Made by a program: the position numbers and the translations under genes. Shown one piece after another: positions 1 to 8,541 of a stretch of 32,787 bases of DNA. The DNA lies in contig JAUWBH010000050.1 in assembly GCA_030605085.1 (NCBI GenBank), positions 1 to 32,787 on the forward strand, given 5' to 3'. Origin of the DNA: Promethearchaeota archaeon. Lineage in GTDB: Archaea > Asgardarchaeota > Lokiarchaeia > Sigynarchaeales > SOKP01. How positions within the stretch are numbered: position 1 is the first letter of the stretch; each line of letters starts with the position of its first letter. Under the pieces are notes generated by a model, which was given only the letters and a program-made list of their open reading frames with translations, was not told the DNA's origin and searched no databases.

Positions 1-471
1 TTTTATCGCAAATATCCATATGTAGGTATCGTCTAAAGGCCATACCCTTTCTTCTGTAATTTTAATGTCAAATTCTTGTTTTAGGTTCTTTATTGTCTTA
101 AAACAATCTTGACTATTCGCGATTTTCTCTAAAAAACTTAAGATCTGTTTAAACTTGCGCGTCATAAAAATAGGGAATTCTTTCCACTTTTTTCGTGGTT
201 TAAAATCAATAATCGGTTCCTTACAGTCTTCACACGCGTAAAAACGCCTTATACCTTGTTTTTCTCGTAATAATACCTCTATATTAGAATCTTTTTTATA
301 CACATTCCACAAGAGAATGTTGTTTCGAAAACAATGCGGACATACCCATTCTCTTTCTAAAATTTTTGGAATTATTTCTTTAAAATCGAAGTTAATTAGT
401 ACCTTTCTAAACCAATTTCTTTTGATTGGATTCCTTATTTTTTTAATTTTAACATTTAATTCATTTTGCAT
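1..471 (-). CDS. Zinc-ribbon protein, 3' end outside window
   Basis: This open frame starts at an ATG at 471 and runs 157 codons to the left edge without a stop, so the C-terminus is missing. Two cysteine pairs (CPHC and CEDC) about 40 residues apart form a probable zinc ribbon. They are followed by a basic helical stretch resembling a helix-turn-helix and then by a DDTYIWIF segment. That order (zinc ribbon, HTH, acidic DDTY) recalls some DDE transposases, but the rest of the catalytic core lies outside the window, so this is only a possibility. The start overlaps the end of the upstream gene by 11 bases, which indicates co-transcription with the zinc-ribbon and orc1/cdc6 genes. The function is unknown. 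Confidence 0.6.
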   Translation of the reverse strand, partial: MQNELNVKIKKIRNPIKRNWFRKVLINFDFKEIIPKILEREWVCPHCFRNNILLWNVYKKDSNIEVLLREKQGIRRFYACEDCKEPIIDFKPRKKWKEFPIFMTRKFKQILSFLEKIANSQDCFKTIKNLKQEFDIKITEERVWPLDDTYIWIFAIK

Positions 472-1390
472 TTATTTCACATCCAATTGCCTCTTTTTTG
501 TTAAAAATTTCTTTGATAACGCTTTCAAACGGAAAAAATTGAGAGGTCGTCTCTAAATTACATCCCTTAAAAATTTCTGAAAACTTTACTAGCATTTCTT
601 TTATTTTTTGTCTTATTTCTTCTATTGTTTCGCGGTTTACACTTTCTTTATTGTCAATTAGAGCGTAACCGTCTAGCTTTTCTTTTTTATTTTCGTCGTT
701 TATAATCTCTCCACGCTCAAATACGATGGTGTAGTTACCCGCTTTAAAGTCTTCTATGGTGCGATGTAACGCCTCTTCGCAAAAAGACCGAATTGCGTGA
801 AAAAATCCCGCTATTAAATCGTGTTCGGATATTTTTTCTTGATTTTCAATTTCGTCACATATAACGTTAAAAAGATTTTTCCCAGACGATGATATACAGA
901 TTAAATATATGGGTAAAGCGTGGTTAATGACTTCAACTTTCGGGAATTTCTCATTCGTAAGAACTGCTTTATAATCGTAATAATTTTCTTCAGGGAGATT
1001 TTTAAGAATTTTTATCAAATTAATTTCGTTCTTTTCGAGCTGGCTCGACAATTCTACAAACCTCTTTGAAGCTTCTACCAAGAACGAAGGAAATAAATTT
1101 TCAAATACCGCTCTTATCTTAGATTGAAGCGATTTAACGACGGTTGTAGTTAAATTTTCGTACATAGAGCAGACCTCAATCCTGTTGGCGTGTTCTTCAG
1201 GCAATACGTCTAAAAGAACGTTGATTTTCCCTAAAATATCGTTCGTCTTATCCAATATTTCCCTCCATACATTTTGTAATTTGATAATCGTCGCAAAATC
1301 AATGTGATACTCTTTACACTTAGAGCATCTAAGGATTTTACTCTCGGAATCTTCAACTAATTCACTCTTACACTTTGCACATTTGCTCAT
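461..1390 (-). CDS. Hypothetical protein with N-terminal zinc ribbon
   Basis: This 309-residue protein is not recognised. The first 25 residues carry CAKC and CSKC, a four-cysteine zinc ribbon. The remainder is mixed helical with many Glu and Lys residues and has no signal peptide or membrane segment. Its ATG overlaps the TGA of the upstream 82-aa gene in an ATGA arrangement, which implies translational coupling. The gene is the third in a minus-strand run of orc1/cdc6, small zinc ribbon, this gene and another zinc ribbon. The context suggests a nucleic-acid-binding accessory of a replication module, but that is inferred from position only. Confidence 0.75.
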   Translation of the reverse strand: MSKCAKCKSELVEDSESKILRCSKCKEYHIDFATIIKLQNVWREILDKTNDILGKINVLLDVLPEEHANRIEVCSMYENLTTTVVKSLQSKIRAVFENLFPSFLVEASKRFVELSSQLEKNEINLIKILKNLPEENYYDYKAVLTNEKFPKVEVINHALPIYLICISSSGKNLFNVICDEIENQEKISEHDLIAGFFHAIRSFCEEALHRTIEDFKAGNYTIVFERGEIINDENKKEKLDGYALIDNKESVNRETIEEIRQKIKEMLVKFSEIFKGCNLETTSQFFPFESVIKEIFNKKEAIGCEINAK

Positions 1391-1635
1391 TTGCTCGCCC
1401 TCTTCTTTTCTTTCTTACTTAATTTTTTTTCATAATCTTTTTTATTTTTCGGTTTTTTTTTGAATTCCTCGACAATTTTTTTCATTTCTTGGATTGAAAG
1501 AACCGCTGTTTTATCGTCAATATTTTTTATACTGTCTTTATAAAACTCTAAATTGCAATCGAGACATTCTATTGTGTCTTCATAATCCTTAATGTTTGTT
1601 TTTCCGCAACGAGGGCAAATTAACTTCTTTTCCAT
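1387..1635 (-). CDS. Small zinc-ribbon protein
   Basis: This is an 82-residue protein. A rubredoxin-like zinc ribbon occupies residues 7-28, with cysteines in the patterns CPRC and CLDC. A short spacer and a strongly basic Lys-rich tail follow, suggesting nucleic-acid contact. It starts at an ATG at 1635, 48 bases after the stop of orc1/cdc6, and ends in a four-base ATGA overlap with the next gene. Small proteins of this type are common in archaeal plasmids and viruses and resemble zinc ribbons of transcription factors. No specific family can be named. Confidence 0.7.
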   Translation of the reverse strand: MEKKLICPRCGKTNIKDYEDTIECLDCNLEFYKDSIKNIDDKTAVLSIQEMKKIVEEFKKKPKNKKDYEKKLSKKEKKRASK

Positions 1636-1683
1636 CTTTTTAACCTTCTTTTTGCTTATTTTTATTATTACAAATAATCACAT

Positions 1684-2838
1684 CTAGATACCTTTCAAAT
1701 CCAACAAATTAATTACACTTACTTCTAATTCTGATAAATTTTTGTAAGGAATTTTAATTATAGAATCATAACTTGCAATATCATTGTTTTTAATATCTAT
1801 TGACAAAATCTTTTCGTCTTGATATTCTCGAAGATAAGTCAATATTTTCAAATAGGATTGTGGAGAGATTCCCGCTTTTTCGCACAACTTGATATAACCA
1901 TCTAAGACCTCTCTTACAGTAGTTTGCGGAGTGTTGCTTTTTTTTAAGCGCCTAACAATTCCGAGTAAAAATATTAATTTGTCTTTCGTTTTAAGCTCAA
2001 AGAAATCGAGATTTGAGGATGGGAATATTTTTTGATTGGCTGAAGCAACGCAATCTAGCGTGATTGAAGGCAGACCTCGACTTTGAGCTAATATCGCAGA
2101 TTTCCACAAAATATTTATGCCATAACGGATATCTCCCCTTGGATAGACAAGTTCAGCAACCCATTCTATTATCTCGTCAGTAATAACCCCCTCGTGAAAT
2201 CCGTTCGCAGTTTTATGCTTTAAAATGTCAAAGATTTGTCTTTTATTGTACCTTTTAAATTCGAGGTGTTGATCTGAAAAATAGTCCCTAATTTCATCTT
2301 TAATCGCTAATATACTCGATAAATCTCTCACGATTCCTATAATTGATACCTTTGCAGGTTTGTTAAACAAATCGTCGTTTAGACGGGTTAGATCGTAAAG
2401 AAGCTCGTCGCCTTTTTTTATAAGAGAATCTAAATCGTCTAAGACCAATAAAAAATGCATCTTTTGAGCGTCGAGATGATCGGTAATAATCTCTATAAAG
2501 TCTTGGTGTGAATAGCCTCTTTTTGGCATGTTTTTATTAAACGATCTAATTATTTTTAACAATATTTTGTATCCCGACCGTTCTTTTCTACAATTTATGT
2601 GAACGTATTTTACTAATACTTTATTCTTAACCGCAATTTTAACGAAATCGTCGCAAAACTTCTTAATTGTAATTGTCTTCCCTACGCCAACCTTACCTGT
2701 TATAAATTGATTAACCGATATAGCGCAAGGTCTTAAAATAAGGGTGGAATATAAAGCTATAAGAAGCTTTAATTCGTTTTTACGATGTAATATCTCCGAA
2801 CTGAAATTAACATCAAAAAACCGTTCGTCTTTAATCAA
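1684..2838 (-). CDS. cdc6: Orc1/Cdc6-family replication initiator ATPase
   Basis: This is an AAA+ ATPase of the archaeal Orc1/Cdc6 family, which binds origin sequences and loads the MCM helicase. Residues 48-55 form Walker A (GKVGVGKT). Walker B is at 131-138 as LVLDDLDS, with Asp where the family usually has Glu, which could lower ATP hydrolysis. A sensor-1-like strand (SIIGIVRDL) and an arginine sensor-2 region (RGDIRYGINIL) follow, then a C-terminal winged helix at roughly 280-384. The length of 384 is normal. The start is TTG at 2838. The frame stays open for 26 more codons upstream with protein-like sequence but no ATG, GTG or TTG. The gene heads a minus-strand operon of zinc-ribbon proteins and faces an AT-rich gap, so it may belong to an integrated replicon rather than be the main chromosomal initiator. 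Confidence 0.88.
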   Translation of the reverse strand: MIKDERFFDVNFSSEILHRKNELKLLIALYSTLILRPCAISVNQFITGKVGVGKTITIKKFCDDFVKIAVKNKVLVKYVHINCRKERSGYKILLKIIRSFNKNMPKRGYSHQDFIEIITDHLDAQKMHFLLVLDDLDSLIKKGDELLYDLTRLNDDLFNKPAKVSIIGIVRDLSSILAIKDEIRDYFSDQHLEFKRYNKRQIFDILKHKTANGFHEGVITDEIIEWVAELVYPRGDIRYGINILWKSAILAQSRGLPSITLDCVASANQKIFPSSNLDFFELKTKDKLIFLLGIVRRLKKSNTPQTTVREVLDGYIKLCEKAGISPQSYLKILTYLREYQDEKILSIDIKNNDIASYDSIIKIPYKNLSELEVSVINLLDLKGI

Positions 2839-2910
2839 CGGTTTTAGTCTTAATAATTTGTTAAACCTTTCTTCGCAAGAAAAATAAGGTCTGTCATCTT
2901 CTGGCGTTAA

Positions 2911-2980
2911 GAATCACACCCCATTCCGTAATTTTGGGGGAGGAAAAATACTCCCCCTTTATAACCCTTTTTCCACGTTA
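2911..2980. other. Candidate replication origin: inverted ORB-like pair
   Basis: Immediately upstream of orc1/cdc6, two G-strings face each other: GGGGGAG at 2936-2942 and CTCCCCC at 2951-2957, perfectly complementary across 8 bases. On the plus strand the first is preceded by TTCCGTAATTTT. On the minus strand the second is preceded by GTGGAAAAAGGG. Archaeal origin recognition boxes have a TTCCA/GTGGAAA core followed by a G-string, so both arms resemble ORBs in inverted orientation. Very AT-rich DNA follows from about 3000 to 3466, a possible unwinding region. A regulatory hairpin is the alternative. Confidence 0.4.
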
Positions 2981-3466
2981 TTGACATCAATGCCTTTCCG
3001 TATAAAATAATTTTGAATGAAGTCATTTTTCCGACTAAAATAATAACAACATATTTTTAAACAAGATGAATATGAGATTCCATTTTATTTAAATTTTTTG
3101 TTTTTTTTCGTTAGATTCCATTGATTTTTGTTTATTTTCATTTTTTTAATACTTTTCTTTTAATTTTATAATTTTCTTCCTTTATTAATATAGGGTTTTT
3201 TGAAATTCTTAAATTTTTTAATGAAAATCTTGGAAAAAAATTAAATATTACAATAATTAGTTACTTATAGTCTCTAACTTCTAACATTATTAATTTTCTT
3301 GTTAATAATTATAAAAATCGTTAATTTTCTTGAAATTATGTTATTAACAATTGAAATATATGAGTTTTTATGACTTCTTAAAAAAATACCTATAATAAAA
3401 ATGAATTCTTTTTTAATTTAGGATAATTTCGATATATTTCGTTAAATAAAATTAATTTGAAGTAGA
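2981..3466. other. Gene-free, very AT-rich intergenic stretch
   Basis: No open frame of convincing quality is visible on either strand. The sequence is dominated by T and A runs and separates the divergent orc1/cdc6 and AbrB-like genes. It would suit a DNA unwinding element next to the ORB-like motifs, and it must also hold the promoter of the AbrB-like gene. Confidence 0.35.
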
Positions 3467-3730
3467 ATGAAAGATGGCGTAAAACTTTCAGAGGCGGGGG
3501 GAACGTTGGGATTCTCCGTAAAAAAATCAATTAGAAAACAGCTAAATTTAAAATATAAAGATCCCGTAGAATATGACATTTTTGACGATGAAGGGAACGT
3601 TCTTATGACATTGCAAGGCGAACTAAAGAAAAACAATACTGTTAGTATTAGAAACTATGTAGCCAAAAAGCTAAATTTAAAAGCGAATCAAGTCATTCAA
3701 GTTGATATTAGAGCAGTTCAAACGTCGTAA
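3467..3730 (+). CDS. AbrB/SpoVT-like DNA-binding protein with two half-domains
   Basis: This 87-residue protein contains two similar units, each a beta strand ending in a basic V-K-K/A-K-K helix and a LNLK turn. Residues about 13-39 contain LGFSVKKSIRKQLNLKYKD and residues about 57-82 contain VSIRNYVAKKLNLKANQVI. This is the swapped-hairpin AbrB fold used by transition-state regulators and MazE-type antitoxins, here duplicated in one chain. It starts with ATG at 3467. No toxin gene is adjacent, so a transcriptional regulator or chromatin-like role is more likely than an antitoxin. It is transcribed divergently from orc1/cdc6. Confidence 0.6.
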   Translation: MKDGVKLSEAGGTLGFSVKKSIRKQLNLKYKDPVEYDIFDDEGNVLMTLQGELKKNNTVSIRNYVAKKLNLKANQVIQVDIRAVQTS

Positions 3731-3941
3731 ATTGGTTTAAATTAAAAATTAACTGCCTATTAGTTTCTAAGAAAAAGTTCCGTTTTACAATATAAAATTC
3801 CGTAGCACGATTTAAATTTCTAAAAAATTTGTGAGATTATTTCTTCAATAATTCTCTCTAAATTATTATTTTGCTAACTTCATAATATTAAACTCTTCAT
3901 TTAACAATTCATAAAGTTTTGGTAACCATAGATTAATTGTA

Positions 3942-3957
3942 GAAAAGTGTTTAAATA
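3942..3957 (+). promoter_or_regulatory. Probable BRE/TATA promoter of the 4031 gene
   Basis: A purine-rich GAAAAG is followed by TTTAAATA, matching the archaeal BRE plus TATA arrangement. It lies about 75 bases before the TTG start at 4031, which would leave a leader of some 45-50 bases containing the GAGGG ribosome-binding sequence at 4021-4025. Confidence 0.4.
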
Positions 3958-4030
3958 CTTACATTTCCATTTATACTATAAATTTTTTAGTTCATTTATT
4001 ATATTTGTTTAATAAAAATCGAGGGTAAAA

Positions 4031-4450
4031 TTGAACAGGTCTTTAACGCCTGAAGATATTCTCAATGATGTTACAAGTGGCGATTTAAATAAAAAAGTTG
4101 CAATCGACCTTTTAATCTCGTTAATTGAAAATAGTAACGACGCCGATATTCGAATAAAATGCCTTAGAGTGTTCGAAAGTATAGATATGAAGTGTGATGA
4201 GGTTTTTAACCTTTTGGAATCTTGTTTACTATCAGATAAAAGCGAACAAGTTAGAGCTAAGGCCTCACAATTATTAATATTCGATTATGCAAAAAAATCC
4301 GTAAAATCTTTAAAGTGGGCAATTCAAAACGAAAAATCACTCACTGTATTAGATGCAATCGAAGAATTATTGGCAATTAGCTGTAATAATTATGTCGCTG
4401 CTTTAAAAGATGAAATAGATAAGAGAAGAAAGAAACTATCTAAGAATTAA
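4031..4450 (+). CDS. Stand-alone helical protein, homologous to the N-terminus of the 6679 LRR protein
   Basis: This 139-residue all-helical protein resembles HEAT or ARM repeats. It aligns along its whole length with the first 140 residues of the LRR protein at 6679-8514. Shared landmarks include SLTPEDI/ALTPDDI, LLISLIEN, DIRIKCL/ETRIKSI, the ESCLLSD/ETCLISD segment and LKWAIQ/LKWVIQ. A third, decayed copy lies at 16113-16591. The start is a TTG at 4031, chosen because the homologue also begins with TTG-AAC and because GAGGG sits five bases upstream. Whether this is a free-standing partner of the LRR protein or a truncated relic is open. The absence of internal stops and the clean end favour a real gene. 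Confidence 0.65.
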   Translation: MNRSLTPEDILNDVTSGDLNKKVAIDLLISLIENSNDADIRIKCLRVFESIDMKCDEVFNLLESCLLSDKSEQVRAKASQLLIFDYAKKSVKSLKWAIQNEKSLTVLDAIEELLAISCNNYVAALKDEIDKRRKKLSKN

Positions 4451-5415
4451 TTCTCCTAAATATTAAACCTTAAAGAATACGGAAGAGTATATACAAAATT
4501 GCCAACTTACGATGGCATTACAATTATTCATCATTTTGTGGTAAAAATTTATAATAATCTATTATTTTAATGATTTCCATTTTTTATATAATTAGGTTTA
4601 ATAAAATAAATTCAATGTAATTCTTTTTCGTTTAAAATAATTTTATAATCTTAATTTTATTTGAAAATGTCTATAAAATAGTAATCTTCAAATATACAAA
4701 TTAGATATTTATACAAAAATTATTTAAATATATAGCTTATTTTAAAATTCAATTAAATTCGCCTACTTCAAATACATACAATAATTATTTTAATATATAA
4801 CAATATAGGTAATTTTCATATCGTAAAGATATTACCAAACCAAAAAATATAATATTTTATCTTTGAAGATGGTAAATTATCGCGTTAAATTCATTCTTAT
4901 AAATGCTCTATTTTTAGGAATAAAAAAGCGAAATTCTTATTATCTTAAAGTATTTTGGTAAAAAATTTATAGTTTTTATAGTCTTACTTCTCTCTTTTTT
5001 TTAATGAAAAATAATTAAAGTACGCTATTTATTAATGACTTAACATGAGTATTGTGAGATTAATAATGCGTTGCAAAACTTTTTTACCAAAAAATGCTTT
5101 ATCTGGTAAAACTTAAAAATTTTCTTAACAAATATAATCGTTTTTTTAAAAATCTTTACCCTAAATTGAAAAAATTGAAGGTTTTTATTCTTTTGTTATG
5201 TTTTTGAAAGAATTTTTTATGCAAATATTGTGAATGATTATTTCAATGAGTTTTGATGGCAATTTTAAAATTCAATAGATAAGTAGTTGATTGTGCAATG
5301 AATTTATTTTGTCGGAGAATATATATCTTTTAAGAACAACATCCAGAAGTTTTTCGATAATTTCTTTATATTATTTCGTTTTTAATATCAGAGAATATTT
5401 TTTTTCAAGGATTTG
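4451..5415. other. Long AT-rich intergenic region without a supported gene
   Basis: About 960 bases without a convincing open frame. The sequence is strongly AT-rich with many short A and T runs. GGTAAA and its complement TTTACC recur several times (near 4541, 4961, 5083 and 5113), but spacing and orientation are irregular. No RNA gene or mobile-element end is recognisable. Confidence 0.4.
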
Positions 5416-5559
5416 ATGAAAAATTCATTCGTTTTTCTCAACTCAATAAAAAAAACCCACTTCAAGTTTAGTCTTTCCCCCGATGCAAAGATCGAGAATT
5501 ATTATAAATTTTGGAATTTTATAAATAATAGTAAGGTTAAGTTAAAGGTGTTTAAATAA
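5416..5559 (+). CDS. Small ORF upstream of the 335-aa gene
   Basis: ATG at 5416 opens a 47-codon frame with protein-like composition (for example THFKFSLSPDAKIENYY and a basic C-terminus), ending 25 bases before the next gene. An overlapping frame just upstream also looks protein-like (FQGFDEKFIRFSQLNKKN). The two may therefore be pieces of one frameshifted relic. No homology is recognised. Confidence 0.25.
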   Translation: MKNSFVFLNSIKKTHFKFSLSPDAKIENYYKFWNFINNSKVKLKVFK

Positions 5560-5584
5560 AATTAATTACATTGATAAGAATAAT

Positions 5585-6592
5585 TTGGAAAAAATTTTGA
5601 ACTTAGGATTGCCTATTGAAAAAAAAATAGAAGAGGTAATTTATTTTTTCCATGAGATTTATCCTAAATACGATATTAAGGAATATGTCCAAGCAATAGT
5701 TCATTTTATTAATAAAATGCTAACTCGAGAGAATGCAAATTTATGTGCAATGTTCTTTAGTGAAATATTTTTTTTAGGAGCTCCTGAATATTCTCATACA
5801 GAAGAAAATGAAGCAAGATACATTTTAGCACCCGCTCTTACATTATCGAAGTTGAATAGCAAAGGATTCGATATAGCTAAAATAATAGGAAGTTATATTC
5901 AAATGGACCATGAAGGCAAATTAGGATATCAAATTTCTCAAATTATTGAGATAATACTTGAAATCAAAATGTATTTAGGAGATGACATTTTAAAAATTTC
6001 AGATCTTTATATTGGTTTAAGTATGTCTCAATTATCAAATCACTATAAAACATTGTTATTTAAACATTTTTTAGCATTAGATAAATATGAAACGAAAGTT
6101 CCGGGTGATCACGATTATCCTGGAGATCATGTTGTATTTTTATCAAGAATTCTTATGTATTATTTGTATAATAATACATCAATATGGGATATTACGGAAT
6201 ATATGTTAAGTGTAAATAACAGCCGAATTTTAGCAGAAGCTTTTAAACTTATGATTGATCGTCAAATGATTAGTTTAAAAAGACTAATCGCTATTTTACG
6301 TGAATTCATTGACTATCAAAGATTAGAGATTAATGATGTACCGAAATTTATTTCCTTAAATTTTTCTCAATATGAAATTGCTAGTTTTATCGCATTTTTT
6401 CTCTACAACGGCAATAAAATTTTAGACAGTGAAGATTTTTACGATTTTTTAGTTGGTTTTTCACATTTTCATGGATTTAACACATTGGAATTAAGACAAA
6501 TAATTGAATATTTACTAAAAATTAAACCAAATCTTTTGATTGATTTAAAGATTGAAGATCTTGATAAATTTTTTGATGGAATTAAATTATAA
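5585..6592 (+). CDS. Unknown 335-aa helical protein
   Basis: The family is not recognised. The sequence is mostly amphipathic helices rich in Ile, Leu, Phe and Tyr, with no signal peptide, no clear membrane span and no cysteine cluster. A short internal duplication, PGDHDYPGDH, lies near residue 180. The only reasonable start is TTG at 5585. The frame closes at a TAA at 5543 upstream with no other start codon. It lies between two genes that share a helical domain (4031 and 6679), uses the same unusual TTG start and is read in the same direction. It may belong to the same accessory set, but no shared motif links it to them. Confidence 0.6.
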   Translation: MEKILNLGLPIEKKIEEVIYFFHEIYPKYDIKEYVQAIVHFINKMLTRENANLCAMFFSEIFFLGAPEYSHTEENEARYILAPALTLSKLNSKGFDIAKIIGSYIQMDHEGKLGYQISQIIEIILEIKMYLGDDILKISDLYIGLSMSQLSNHYKTLLFKHFLALDKYETKVPGDHDYPGDHVVFLSRILMYYLYNNTSIWDITEYMLSVNNSRILAEAFKLMIDRQMISLKRLIAILREFIDYQRLEINDVPKFISLNFSQYEIASFIAFFLYNGNKILDSEDFYDFLVGFSHFHGFNTLELRQIIEYLLKIKPNLLIDLKIEDLDKFFDGIKL

Positions 6593-6678
6593 GACAAAAA
6601 TTTTTAAATTTATGAATTTCTAACATTAATAATCTAGTTAGTTTTATAGAATTTACTTATTAAAGCGAAGGGAAAAAT

Positions 6679-8514
6679 TTGAACGAGGCATTAACGCCGG
6701 ATGATATTATCAATCGTTTCGTTTATAATAAAATCAGTAAGAACGAAGCTTCAACACTTTTAATCTCATTAATTGAAAATAAAGACGATACAGAAACTAG
6801 AATAAAAAGCATAGAAGCATTCGAAAAAATTGGTCTTACAGGCGATAAAATTTTTAAAATTTTAGAAACTTGTTTGATATCAGACGAAGACCCGTTAGTT
6901 AGAGCCATTTCAGCTAAGATTATTGTCCGCAATTTTTTAAAAAAGGGATTAACTCCATTAAAATGGGTAATACAACAGGATGATTCGCCCATTGTATTTG
7001 TAACTCTCTATGAATTATTAACAAAACTAGATATTCAATATTTAAAAGATTTAAAAAATAGTTTAGCAAAGTCGCTACAGGAATATGTAAGAAAATATGT
7101 GAATATTGGAGTTAAAAATAATGAAGCTCTGTTATTAAGTTTGATTGAAATTCTTACAGGAAGTAGATTGAATAAAATTGAGGACAAATCTCTTTGGGAT
7201 GGACGAGAATTCGATTTATTTTATAAATTAGATGCTGAAAGACATATTAAAGTAATAAAAATAGATGATTCTCATGGTATGCGTGAAATAAGGTTGCTTT
7301 CGATGATTCCAGAACAGATTGGTTCCTTAAAATATGTTGAAAAGATTTATTTTGGAGCAAGTTATATAAAAATTATTCCTGACACAATAGGGATGCTGAC
7401 TTCTCTTAAACATCTAGATTTAAGCCATAATTACATCAAAAAACTCCCAGATTCAATTGGATCGCTAACTTCTCTCGAATATTTGGATCTTAGAGAGAAT
7501 AACCTTGAAATCCTTCCTAATACTTTAGGTTTATTAAAGTTATTAGAAAAATTAGATTTAAGTTATAATTATCTCAAAAAACTCCCGGATTCAATTGGTT
7601 CGCTTACTTCGATAAAACAAATAAATTTAAGCAATAACAGAATTGAAACAGTTCCCGATTCAATAGGGTTGCTTACTTCACTCGAATACTTAGATTTAAG
7701 CTATAATAATATCAAAAAATTACCCATTTCAATAAATTCTCTCAAATCTCTCAAAAATTTAAATTTGACAAGGAACAATCTTAAAGAAATTCCCGAGTCA
7801 ATAGCAGAGATGTCTTCTCTTGAAAATTTAAATTTAAGTAATAATTATATCGAAGAAATTCCCAAATTAACGGAGTCGCTTAATTCACTTAAAAAATTAA
7901 GTTTAGAAGATAATAAAATTCAGTTTATTCCTAATTCTATAGGATTACTTCGTTCTCTTAAAGAATTGTATTTGAAGAAAAATAGTATTAAAGTTATTCC
8001 TGATTCATTAGGAACACTTACTTCTCTCGATTATTTAGACTTAAGCCATAATAATATTATAGAAATACCAAATTCGTTAAAATCGCTTATATCGCTTATG
8101 AATTTAAATTTAAGCCATAATAATATTGAAAAAATTCCTAATTCGCTAGGTTTATTATCTTCGTTAGAAAACTTATATTTAAACGATAATAATATTGTAG
8201 AACTTCCCGAGTCAATCCAAGGATTAGATTCTCTCAAAGTACTTGAATTAAGTAACAATAAAGTCAAAACAATTCCAGTGTGGTTAGGGCAATTAAAAAA
8301 GCTGCTCCGCGTAGATTTACGCAGAAATACCGTTCAAAAGATACCTCATTCGTTAAAAAATTATTTTCAGAAAAGAAATGACCTGCTAAGTCCACGGCCA
8401 TATATTATGCTTTCTGAAAATTACGATAAACAGAATTTTTTAAGCTTACCTGTTGATTATATTGATGAAAAAGGCGAACATGGTCGTAAATTTAAAAATT
8501 ATAAAATCTATTAA
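6679..8514 (+). CDS. Helical domain plus leucine-rich-repeat protein
   Basis: This is a 611-residue protein. Residues 1-145 form the helical module shared with the 4031 gene. Residues 145-200 are a linker. About fifteen 23-residue LRRs run from about 210 to 555 with the pattern L-x-x-L-x-L-x-x-N-x-I/L-x-x-I/L-P-x-S and units such as IGSLTSLEYLDL. A 50-residue tail without repeats closes it. The proline at the turn places the LRRs in the plant/bacterial-like LPxS class. LRRs act as protein-binding scaffolds and there is no signal peptide, so a cytoplasmic recognition role is inferred. The start is TTG at 6679 with GAAGGG just upstream, matching the start of the homologue at 4031. Confidence 0.85.
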   Translation: MNEALTPDDIINRFVYNKISKNEASTLLISLIENKDDTETRIKSIEAFEKIGLTGDKIFKILETCLISDEDPLVRAISAKIIVRNFLKKGLTPLKWVIQQDDSPIVFVTLYELLTKLDIQYLKDLKNSLAKSLQEYVRKYVNIGVKNNEALLLSLIEILTGSRLNKIEDKSLWDGREFDLFYKLDAERHIKVIKIDDSHGMREIRLLSMIPEQIGSLKYVEKIYFGASYIKIIPDTIGMLTSLKHLDLSHNYIKKLPDSIGSLTSLEYLDLRENNLEILPNTLGLLKLLEKLDLSYNYLKKLPDSIGSLTSIKQINLSNNRIETVPDSIGLLTSLEYLDLSYNNIKKLPISINSLKSLKNLNLTRNNLKEIPESIAEMSSLENLNLSNNYIEEIPKLTESLNSLKKLSLEDNKIQFIPNSIGLLRSLKELYLKKNSIKVIPDSLGTLTSLDYLDLSHNNIIEIPNSLKSLISLMNLNLSHNNIEKIPNSLGLLSSLENLYLNDNNIVELPESIQGLDSLKVLELSNNKVKTIPVWLGQLKKLLRVDLRRNTVQKIPHSLKNYFQKRNDLLSPRPYIMLSENYDKQNFLSLPVDYIDEKGEHGRKFKNYKIY

Positions 8515-8541
8515 AATTTATCCCGACAATATTTAAATTTT

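Noticed and set aside
3467..3730. AbrB-like protein as an antitoxin
   Set aside because: No toxin-like gene (PIN, MazF or Fic) lies next to it, and the two-domain form fits a stand-alone regulator better.
4451..5415. Recurring GGTAAA/TTTACC as a repeat family or origin iterons
   Set aside because: Spacing, orientation and flanks are irregular and the motif is short for AT-rich DNA.
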